The translations under genes and the position numbers were made by a program. This document shows positions 31,801 through 43,800 of a stretch of 60,000 nt of DNA, in pieces. The DNA comes from Bolinopsis microptera (taxonomy: Eukaryota; Ctenophora; Tentaculata; Lobata; Bolinopsidae). A model generated the notes under the pieces. It saw only the letters and a program-made list of their open reading frames with translations. It searched no databases and was not told the origin of the DNA. Location: the NCBI RefSeq assembly GCF_026151205.1, contig NC_087081.1, positions 6,445,246-6,505,245 of the forward strand, given 5' to 3'. The number at the start of each line of letters is the position of its first letter. The first letter of the stretch is position 1.

Positions 31801-34800
31801 TGGTATCACATCTTATCACTAGGTTATTAAAAACATCATACAACCCGAACACTAAAATAATCCGTACTACTGCACTGAAACCCGAAACCTTTTGAATATA
31901 ATATCACATAAAATGCGAGGATCCCTAATCCAATGAGGCGGTGCTAAAAAATGTCACGTGACTACCATATATGGTCATGTGACTGGTTTGTAATGGTCCC
32001 CTGACCCTTGAAACAATTCGAATTGAGTGTCCTGGGACCTGGAGGCTTAATGTATAGGATCGTGTTTGGAGGGTTGCGATTGGTCCGATTAGGCAACACT
32101 CTGATCTTATTGGTTTGGATGAGAAATACTGTGTTCTGATTGGTCCAGGAGGAATACTGTGTTCTGATTGGTCCAGGAGATAAATATAATGACAGATAAA
32201 AAGGTGGATATATATGGATTAATATGTAAAAGGGGGTATGCTTAGCGAGCATGACGGGGGTGGACAGGATTCTGGTGGAACATAAGGTCACAGTGGAAAT
32301 AACATCATTTATTTGCACATAATGGATTGATACGAGATGATACGAAATGGATTGATGCAGTTTTCAAAGTTAAACGAATTTATAATATAAAAGTTTTAGA
32401 GATCGTTACGAACGTCACAGAGACTCAGCTCAGAGGGCATTATTACTCATGTTGCTACGAGATTAACTAAATACCGCGAATAGACTAATTTATACGTTAA
32501 ACTCTCTCCAGAACAAATAATAAATAATAAATAATAACAAAAATTAAACAAGACATATTGAATTTAGCACATAAACTCAGCGCAACGCTAAGTGAAATTA
32601 TAAACAATATTTCCAGTATAAAAGCAACAAGCATCAGTATAAATAGCAACACTACGCGCTTCAAGAGTTAAATACCAAATACATTATGTTGTCATTTATA
32701 ATGAATGCTATAGAGTAGTTTTAAAAAAAGGCTTTTTGTCCGCACACGTAGTCTTAGGAAATACAGTTTATAAAATTGACATAATATATAAGAGATACTG
32801 TGCAGGATATGGGAGATTTGACAGTAATAATGTGTGATGCGAGGGAATAATCTAGATGATTGAGACGGAAATGTGGAAATAGTTTGGCACTACTGATTAC
32901 AGATATCTATTTACAGATTACTACCAGGCGGCGAGAGAGAAAGGATTATAATCCTATAATGTTATAATCACAATGTTTAATCTTGGACTCAACGACTAGA
33001 GTAACTATTGAAACAAAGTAAAATATTGTTACAGATATCAAAAGAAATGCCGATAAGTATGCCGATAAAGGGGTCAGTAAAAGTACTGATATTTTAACAG
33101 TGTTTACACACTCATTGTACTTCCTAGACTTAGCGAAACTTAATCATTAACCTCAAACGTTGAGAAGAGATAGTATCCAAGTCTCTATACCTAGCTGCAG
33201 TAATATGGGTAGCTATGATTCTTATAAGCGACATTTAGGGAAATGAAGTGAAACTATAGTGTTATTAATCGTGAACTCTATAAAACATATGGACAAACAT
33301 TCTGACAAATTGTGCGAGTATTCTGCGAATTCTACACAGATTTTACACGGCTGCTAACAATAAGATATTGGACTACTAGTACTACTGAGACTACATTTAG
33401 CAAAGAGTAAAGGGGCCGTTTGACTACCTTTCCGAAAGGGACTTTGGGGCGGTTTGGCAAAAGCGAAAAGGAACAAAGGATTCTAATATTAAGTTCGCAG
33501 AAGCAGTCCTCGAGCCGTTTATAGTCTATGGGGACTTTAAACCGGCAAAATAGTAGTGAAGTGAAGAAAACAAGGCATTACATCAGACTCAGAGTTTATC
33601 AGGTCTTACACTAATTACGCGTGTCAACATGTATAGACCAGACACGTGTTGAAGAGAAAAAGTAAGGAGAAATATAAGGAGAAAAAGTAAGGAGAAATAT
33701 AAGGAGATACATGAACACTGAACAGAAGGAGATATAATCGCCTGATCTATATTTATAGACACCAAGTTTTGTACACCTACACGGGGATTACAGTGATCAG
33801 GTAGCCGCGTATCAACTGTATTTTCTTGGTGATCAGACGGGAAGGCAGGGTGAAATGTGATCAAGATATCAGAACTGTCAGATATTATTAATGTTTTCTG
33901 GTGCCCGATACTAAACGAGTATATTAATAGATTGATGTGAAGATATGTCTGTATTCTGTACCGTAATATGATGTCAGTTTTGTAGAAATAAACTAAAAGA
34001 GGGCAATATATATGTGTTGTAGTAGAGGCACGTAAAGCAAAGGTAGGGTGAGGGGTTATCACAGACGTGAGGTAATATCAGAGAGATAGTATCTCTCTTC
34101 TGATTGTGTTAATTGCAAAAGTACTCAGATGCTGCAATCAGAGCCTCTATTACAGGTGCGTGACATTAAAATGACGTGACCCAAACTTCAAAGACGTAGC
34201 AACACCACTAGGCTATAGGAGTGTGGAACAAGCTGACCAAAGCAGGGGCCGGGCACACGGCTGAAATACAGGGGCTCACAATAAAGGAGTTTTTGTTGCC
34301 CAGCAATATAGTCACGTGTTATGTCACGTGACACACTGCGCACCAATCACTATTCTTTAAATTCGACATGATCACGCGAGCTACTTATCTCTATTAATGG
34401 CGAGGAATGTGCAAATGAAGTAATATTTATGGATTATGGCGACAGTAAGATGAGCTGGTTGCACGTGCGCGCGTTTCCCAGGGAAATACTAATAAGCTTG
34501 CAAATGTGGAATATGCAAGCGTTATACATAAGGTGGAATGTTGAGATAACGTCACGAGATAATGATAACGGAGTATCCGAATGAAATATAGCTTAGAGTA
34601 GAAAGAACTAGTAAAATGACAGAGTCACAGCACACTCGTATTCTGTACAGTCAATAACATGTCACCAAATTAGTAGTTAGTACTACGCCTGTACACCCAG
34701 ATATATAATATTTAATAGGTGGAGGAGAAAACACTGCAGTCAAATTGGGATGACAACACCAAGACGGCATACACCATACTGGTAACTAGTTGTGTTGTAC

Positions 34801-37800
34801 TGGTAAACAATAGGAGTGTTATACTTGTAACTAGTGACACTGTTAACTAATTCCAGTGGCGAGGGAGTGCATCTGTCGTTAAATTAACAGTAGTTCTAGA
34901 CAACATGTTTCAACACGTCATCAGGGAAATATTAATAACACGTTATCAGGGAGCTTACTTTTACTCGTGTTTGTAGGTAGTAATTTCTAGTTAGTAATTT
35001 CTAGTTACAGTTACTGTTTTCGTGTTTTTATAACTGTTATCAAAACGTTCCAATTTCTAATGAACTTAAGAGTTGTGACTCATCTCTAATGAACTTGCTG
35101 TGTACAAAATTGGAGAAAGTATTTGAATAGCAGACGGTCACAAATATCTCGACTTTCTTTTGCGAAGTTACTATCGAAAAATGTTTGCACGTGCAAAGGC
35201 GCTGCTCGTAATATTCCGAAAATCTAATTACTTTAAGGCTTGATTGATCATCCATAAAAATCGAATAATAAAAACAGGAAATAAAAGACGGAAATCAAGA
35301 CAAAACGGAAAGAATAAGGACTAATTAATACAGAAGAAAGTAGAGCGTTTATAGTGAAACACATCACCAAGTAAAGTATAACAGAGGGAGTGGAGAGAAA
35401 GTTTAAAACACTACAAGTGTAATTGGTAATATATTTTAAACACTGAACTGTATATATACATAACATATTCAACTACTATTTATGTACGTGACACAATGAC
35501 TGATAAAACAGTTAAAATTCGCTACAAACTCACTCAATATTTCCCGCTATCGGGCAACGAATGAGTGTTAAACTTCCAATCAAATAGTTATTTTAATATT
35601 AAAAGCTCGCAACATATACATCATACATGTTACATTTATCTACATATTACAATTTATATAGCACACTGATAAAATGAACATTGGATAACCTAGAAGTCAG
35701 AACACTGTACACACCAGACTAACACACAGATATCCCAGAAATATGAAACTCAGGAGAGGATAACAACGCCCTGTTAATTACATTAGATGCGCTTTTTGGG
35801 CGCCTCGGTAAAAATTCAGATTAAAGAGTGACAAATCATGGCTGAGAAGGGAACAAGGGGCGGGGGATATTCAAAAGTAATTAGTTTTTCAGATTGAGCA
35901 ACTCTACAAACTCCAGATAGCATACAGTCTAAATTCTAGTTAACTTTAGATTAAAAGTGACAAATCAGCACAGAGAAATGGGGGTAACCATCTCAAAACG
36001 AGGGACGAGTAAACTCAAAGTAATATTTAAAGATAATGAACATTTCAGGCTGAGATAATGAACATTTCAGGCTGAGATAATGAACATTTCAGGATGAGAT
36101 AATGAACATTTCAGGTTGAGATAATGAACATTTCAGGCTGAGATAATGAACATTTTAGGTTGAGAGCAACCTTACAAACGCCAGCTAATCCAGTCTGAAG
36201 TGCAGTGCTACAATACTAAAACAGAACTCTAGTGCTACACAGAAGATGTCTGAGTACTGTGATAAGCTAGTAGTCAGTCTACACTGAGGAAGTCCATTAG
36301 ACGTGAGCACTTGGAATTACAGGTGTACATTGTTATACATGTGGAATATTCTAGATTAAATATTGAATTAAACACAATCGCAATGTAAGCCTTTAGAGAC
36401 CAATATTAGTAACTAACTTTACTACTTACATTATTATACACATATATTACATTAGTATAGTAGTTTATATTATAATAGTTATATATAATAGCAGTTATAT
36501 TATATAAGTATATACTAGTTACATGGCTAATATAATGGCTAATATAATTAATTGTGATGTCCACCTGACAACTGCACTAAACTAAAACACGACTCACAAG
36601 GCAGCGAGACTGTTGTTTATTGGCCGTGTAAGCGAGTAGTATTGAGCAACATTAAACATAAAGCTGTGTAGTTCATAGTGAGTAGTAGTGAGCAACATTA
36701 AACATAAAGCTGTGTAGTTCATAGCTAGACAAATAGTCTAGATATTCTACAGAAGTACAGGTCATGTTTAGTCAATGATCTAGTGTTTAATCTAGTCACA
36801 ATTACAATTTACAGGATGTGTACACTGTGCAACTACAAAGTGTGAAGGGACATGACAATACAATGTTAACAATATAACAAGACTGCGAAACATAAGAATG
36901 TGAAATAATAATAATAATTAAGGAATAAGAAGGTGTAAAAATACAGGAGGGAGTAGTGTACGGGGGCCCGGAGAATGAATAATAAAATGTAGCCATATAA
37001 CGGAACATTATGTAATGAACAGCCGTTATTCCGATGCGGCTAAACTTTCAACAACTGACCATTCTTAGAGCGTTATAACAGTCACGTGGGGCTCGCTGGC
37101 CAATCACGGGGCTGCATTCCAACATCTGGAGTGCAATCAATTAATGAATGTGCTAGTGGGACACTGCCTATGTCACGAGTATTCACGGATATCAAGACTT
37201 TATGTTACACTCGCGACTAGCAATGGCAAGCATAGATAAATTACATAATAATATTGGAATGAACGGGGGGCACTTTAGTCTACAATCTTACAATAAGATA
37301 CAGTCTGCAATAAATAGGGGAGGGTGTAATGTGGAACGTGAGGAATGGGACAGGAATGCGTGTTTTATGACATCATGATTATTGTAACTCATTGGTCTCT
37401 CTTATCGTACTACTCGCCTCCTTCTGTATCTGACCACAGCGGACTCCAGCATCGGGGAGCGAGGAGTTCTTGTCTAATCAGAGGGGAGGATTTATGGTGT
37501 TGTCCAATGAGAGGGGAGGATTTATGGTGTCGTCCAATCAGAAACGATTAATTGTGTCAGGTGATGATTAACAACCAGAGATGTGAATCCTGGATTGAGT
37601 CCAGTCTTTGATCTCGTGATTGAGAACTTCACTAAACGTTTCACACAAACAGCGTTTACGAAACCGAACTATAAAAACTTGTAAACTTCAAAACAACTTA
37701 CAAGAGTTGCTTCTCATACAATCTAACAATCAGAGTAAAGTAAGGGAGTTGTCCGCTCCAGGATGTTACAACTAATTACTCAGTTAGGATACAAGCTAAT

Positions 37801-40800
37801 TAGTAGCCTGTTCTATGGGAATATTTAGACTAACTTGAAAATTAGAATTCTTAGCACCAAAATAGTTCACTTTTGAGATGACTGGATAATGGGGAAAATA
37901 GTCGTTGGTAAATTAAAATAGATGTGAATTAAGCATTATTAAGTTACTGTTGTAACCAAAGTAAATACGCACAACCCAATGGAACTTTAGCAACTAGCTG
38001 GTTACTGATTAACATCACCAAATAGTAACCAGCTAGTAACTATAGTAACCAACTGTAATTAAAATCTTAAACTTACCTCCTAGCGAGACTCATCACGACC
38101 CTTCAACAAAACAGTCTAACACACTAAACGATCTTAAACCTAAGACGAGAGAAACGTGTCCCGCGTAACTAAGAGTAATAGTAACAGATCACAGCATCAC
38201 AGCGTATAACAAGACACAAGACTTGTGTATAACGTAATATGAGAGTGAGAGGCCACCTGGGGAGGAGGATGAGGGGGGGGGGGGGGCTACAATAATAATA
38301 GGGAGGGGGGGGGGGGGGGGGGGGCTACAATAATAGTACCCGGGGTCCCGGGGCAGGTGCTACACTGATTATATCAGGATTATGGTAACAATAACAAGGG
38401 GGGATGTTTAGTGACGGTGTTATAACTAGGGGGTTGTTAGGTGTGGGGAGGCAGTGATGCAGGAGTCATTGTACGAGTCTGGCAGGACTATTCATACAGG
38501 CTCTCGATTAGAGGTCGACCGCGGGTGATGCAGGGGAGATTGCAATATTTGGAGCCCTTATCGGCCCTAATATAATTTGGACGGACCTAATTATCAGTGT
38601 ATGGATAATGCAATTTGGATAGACCCTCGATTGTAGGACGGACAACTGGAACTAAGCAGGTACTTTCTTTCTTTAATCTAATATGGAGCCGAAAACGTTT
38701 AACAATTTATTTGAGTATGCTTAGAGAATGGTTATTTTTAAACTGTTGAAACACCAAATACACTAAATCATGACAAGAAATAGTCAGTGAAACGAGAATT
38801 AAACAATGACTTACCATGCTAGAGGATGTTCAAGATGCATGTACGTTCAACTATTCTAATAAAAAGGTAAAAACAATGAGGAGAGACGCTCAGCAGCTCA
38901 CTACTACAAACACTACAATCACCGGACCAAGGTGCAGGACTCTGGCGGGTGTTTCAAATATGTGTCCAGTATGGTGTTACCATGTAGGAAGCAATCACAT
39001 CAGATTGCTTGAGTGTCCCGCGGTTAATCTAAGGAGATGTTAGAGCCGTGATTGGACCATTTACCTCAAGGTGGCAGCTGATTGGAGGACATGCAGGCTG
39101 ATCTGCGCGCTGATTGGTTGACAGAACTGATGACGTCATACCACGTGACGCACAACTATTGGTCGTACTGATGACGTCATACCACGTGACGCGCAACTAT
39201 TGGTCGAACTGATGACGTCATACCACGTGACGCGCAACTATTGGTCGGTGAGATGCAGGGAGCTAGCTCATGATTGGTCCCGTGGCACATCACGTCGTGT
39301 AATAATCTGTTGATATGCAGTGCCGAGGGGCTGTTTTTCGGGAAGCTTTGCGGTCCAAGTAATATTCAGCATGTAATTGAATAATGCACAGGTCAGCCGG
39401 ATTTTATTACAGCTAGTAGAATGGAAATTAATCTTTACGGACTGATTACACTCAACTTAACAGCATCAAAGAACTTTAATTATGCCGAAAACAGGACATC
39501 AAATCTAAATTCCAGGGCTGATATATTCTTCAAATGTGAAGAAAATTCACAGCTAACTTAGTTATTTGCTAAGTTAACTTAACTAACATTTAACAGAACA
39601 TTTAAAAAGTTATAACTAACAAAGAAACTAACTTGGCAAAGAAAGATCCGTCCTTCTGAGGGGTTGCTTTAGGATCAGGAGTAGAGCTAGGAGTGGAGGG
39701 AGTTGACTTGCTGTCCTTCTTCCGCTTTAATCTGGAGGAGAACCTGGAGCTCTCTGTTCTTTTGGGAGGGATTGGGGCTAGGTCTGTGATAGTTCTGAGG
39801 GGAGATGGAGTTGTTAACCTCGGGTTTATCAACAATCAGATCGAATATACAATATTATAATATGAACTTATCATCCCCTAAAAACAGTTTTAATCTTATA
39901 AACCAACCTGTTAGGAATATGAAATTTACAATATAGATAAAATGACCTGTTAGGAATATAAAAGTTATAACATAAATAAACCAACCTGTTAGGAATATCA
40001 GCGGGTGGTACAGGAGTTACGCTGGGTTCAGGACCATGCCACGTGTCATTACCAGACATGTCGGAGGGAGCTGACACTGTGTTCTGCAGCTTGTAGATCT
40101 GGTCTGTGTGCCCGTTCATTATTGGGGGTCCACCTGGGGAGGAGGGGGTGTTAGAGGGGTGTTACTAGGGCCAGGGGTGTTACTAGGGGTGTTACTAGGG
40201 TGTTACTAGGGTGTTACTAAGGGTGTTACTAGGGTGTTACTAGCGTGTTACTATGGAGATGAGGTTTTGAAGGGTACTGAGCTGGTTTTTATATCCGGCT
40301 ACAGACGAGTTGACTGTTGAACACATTTACATAAAAATAGAATAATATTAAAGTATCGATATGTAATACTGACCATCGCTCAATTATGTTGAGAACTGTT
40401 GATGTGTGTTTTGTGGTTTATCGTAAAGTATTAGATTTTAAATAAAGTAATAAGATCATTCAGAAAAGGTCCAGAGGTAGCATGAGTTAAGATCTAAATA
40501 TACGATCATTCAAGTTTTCAAGAAAGAGTCGTAATTCTAGCACAATACTAGGACAAACTTTTGTTCTGCAGTATAGATTTGATTTCGTAAGAAAGAAAAA
40601 TAAATGCATCAACATTCATTAGACGTGAAATAACGAAGGGTAAATTATATGGGAAAGACATTTCCTCGGAAAAATTAAAGTTGAATACGAAAAGATTTCA
40701 GTAAAAGTAGTGGTCATAATGTCTCAAATAACGACGGTAACCTAAACACCCCTCCCACTATACTCCATCACCTGTATTACAATCAGTACAATTTGAGCTT

Positions 40801-43800
40801 ATATGGACAGTATTCGTCGTAAGTGTGTCAGGAGGTTACTGGGGAGCGTTACTAGGGGGTGTTACTAGGGTTTTACTATGGTGTTACTACCTATCAGGAG
40901 GTTAGAAACCAGCTCAGGATCGTTGGGATCACTTAGTGGCGGGTAGCGGTTTGTCTGTGTGTTGATTCGTCTGTTTGTTTGTCGGTATTTCCGTAAGTCT
41001 GTGTGTCTGTTTGTTGTGATGTTTGTTTGAATTTCTGTCTGTTTGTCAGTTGTATAAGTGTGTTGGTCTGTTGTTAGAGTGTTTGTCAGTCTGTCGTACG
41101 TGTGGTACACAGTCATTGTATCTGTAATTGTAGGTAATATTATGAATAATATAGACTGTAGGTAGAGTTATATGTATAACGGAGAAAAGATTTTTCTTCT
41201 TATCCGTTCTGATAGAATAACCTTGGCATCAAACCATGCAAAAAACACGTCCATATTTGTATATTTGTACTAGATCTCATTGTGTGTAACTTCTAAGACA
41301 GCATATCATATAACTGCAAGACGTGTAGTGTACAACTATAGTGTTCAAACTTCAAACAAGGTTCACATTCACAAAACGTAAACAAAAGCAGCATCACCAA
41401 AGTAAAGGTACCAGAGTAAAGGTACCAGAGTAGGTACGAATACCCGACCATCATACAACGCATTCCACCCAAAACAGTCAAACCCCGATCTCATCAAAAG
41501 ACAGCTCACTTTCGGTAATTTATAGGGACAGTGCAGTGTTAAGGAGTATACTACCGAAAATGCTATATTTTATGATGCATCATACAATCTAGCGTCAACG
41601 CTCACTAGATCGGGATTTGACCGTGTAGTTCAGCATTGACAATACAACCCAACACCCAAGCACGCATCATCATCACCATGGTTACGCATCATCACCACAT
41701 TCCCCCAAATCACCTGCTAACATGAACTCGTCCACGAACTCATACTCCCCCTCGAGAGGCCCAGGGAAGGAGGCCCCCCAGTCCCCCACCCCCGGCAGGG
41801 AGTTGGTTCTGGGGCGGGGCTGCTGCTCCACCAGTAATTGGGACGCGTGGTGGAATGACCGGGACGGTTGTAGTCGGGGTCGGGGAGGTTTTACCTGGTC
41901 TGTGTAGAATAGCTCAGTTTAACTGTGTTTAACTCAGTTTAACTGTGTTTAACTTTTTAAAGTTTTAACGGTTTGAGTACTCATGGCTCAACGAAGTGCC
42001 AGGCTTTTTATTTTTAGGTCGTGAAATTTCCGGTGAAGGTCTAACGAAGATACTACTAAGTCATCAGGATCGAGTAGCCTGTTTACTTCTAAACTTCTAA
42101 ACTTCTGAACTTAACTTCATCTAACTAAAAATAAAATGTAACTAAAATGTAACTAACCGTTGTTAACGTGGTTGTTAGAGTTGGGTGCAGTATTGTAGCG
42201 TGTGGGCAGGTTAGCATACGCGTGCTCGCTCTTCTGGGTCCCGTTGTTACCATGACTACCGTTACCATGACTACTGTTACCAAGAACCCCGTTACTAGGA
42301 GGTTGTGGCTGTGGTGTGTGTTTAACCCCACTGTTGTAAGCTTTACCCGCTGGTTTCTGAGGAGGAGGTCCGAATGAAGCCAGCTCCACGTAATTAGTCT
42401 TGAGGTTCTCGGTGGACTTGTGGAGGTTGGAGATCTTGTCTACTGAGCGGTGGTTACGTTTCTTGTGGTCCGTGCTGGAGGGTCCGAGGACTGAGTCACT
42501 GCGGTAACCACTCGTCGCTCTCTGGGACTTGACACTCTGAAAATAATGGGGTGTTAGTTGGGCCGGTAGCACAATATAAGTTTGATAATCTAACCTTTAT
42601 GTGTACTCCGTTTCTCCCCCCCCCCTCCCCCTTGGTATGTATTCAAAAGTTTTTAGAGTGTCCCGGACACAACTTTTGAATTAATTTAATAAATATTAAT
42701 CAGGAGAGCAAGGTAATAAGGTATCAAGGTAGTAAGGTAGCGAGGAACCTTGTCGACCCAGATCTCAATCTCCCTATCACCCAGGTCCTGGGTACTAAAA
42801 CTTTTAGCCCTGTTTCTTTGCATCCTCATCTTATTACTATCAACAACTTGAATTAACAACTACAACCAAATTCAAACGATGGACCTGCATCTAATAATAA
42901 GAATACCACTAAAATATCCAAAATAGGGTAAAACAAGAAGAAGAGGCGTCATTTACACAATGGCTGTTTCTACAGTCGGACACCACTAACAGTGACAGTC
43001 CCTTCTAAACCAATCCCGGTCGCCATAACAACACACGTGGGCGCTCCCAACCAACCAGGGCACGTCTAGCAACCCGCGTGGGATGTAGAGAGTGGTCGAG
43101 AGGTTGTTGCTGACGTTTTCATTTCCTCATACAACCCGGGCTAATAAATGAGAGCTAGCTGCCAGACTTGGTAGTTACTACTACATCTGGGGGACACCAA
43201 TCAGCCAATGCCAGGCCAGATACGGGACAACTAGCCAATCATAGGCCAGACAAGGGGGTGATCAGATAGGAGGAGGAGTTATCCACCAATTAGAGAAGAA
43301 GTAAGGGTTTTTAATAACCCGAAACAGGGGCGCTAATGGACCAGCTGGCAAGATATTAGGTGCAGGATCCTATCAATAGTAGTAGTAGTACAGTGGGGTG
43401 ACATATGTTTTCGTCACTTCTGATAATGACAATACAAACAGCGTTAAACTAACAATTTTCATTGAACCATAGCTCCGCTTCCGGACCACCGATTTACAAA
43501 ATTCAAAAATGGGTGTTTAGAGAAAATTCTGAACTTTTCTCGGACAGTAGAAATTAAGTTCATTCGTGCTTCAGAAGAGACTGGCAGGGCCATAAATAAG
43601 GGGTTTGATCACGATAATGATACTATTTATGAAGGAGCACATGTTTTAATAGCAAGCGACGAACTTTTCTCTACTTCAATATTACCATGAAGTTTGATAC
43701 GGAATATCTTTGTACTGCATCGTTCGATTTCGATAAAATTGATAAGGTAACAAGACCAAATGTTTCTCAGCTGATTAAAATAAATACTGTTAGAGTTGTT

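Larger units (their letters stand above)
31245..39632 (-). other. Intron 8 (8.4 kb)
   Basis: Holds two candidate internal promoters with first exons, poly(G) tracts at 38,271-38,286 and 38,306-38,324, a 22-bp repeat array (36,033-36,165), a two-copy 43-bp repeat (about 36,637-36,722), and CACGTG/CCAAT sites at 34,312-34,350 and 37,084-37,105. The 157-codon ORF at 33,589-34,062 is not credible as a gene. Confidence 0.6.

Noticed and set aside
31962-32318. 118-codon minus-strand ORF
   Set aside because: Overlaps the CCAAT cluster and duplicated promoter-like repeats; no protein-like signature.
33589-34062. 157-codon minus-strand ORF in intron 8
   Set aside because: Rich in Ile, Leu, Tyr and Ser with no domain, no ATG start in a good context, and it lies inside an intron of the KIF26-like gene. 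Its length is within chance for AT-poor-in-stops intron sequence.
36033-36165. Regular 22-bp repeats as a CRISPR array
   Set aside because: The units are head to tail with no unique spacers, and the setting is a eukaryotic intron. The same applies to the 65-bp repeats at 52,425.
36802-37008. MFRYMATFYYSFSG ORF as a first exon for exon 9
   Set aside because: Phase would fit at CCCCC|GTACAC but that donor is poor, and no promoter-like cluster is placed well. Kept out to avoid fitting noise.
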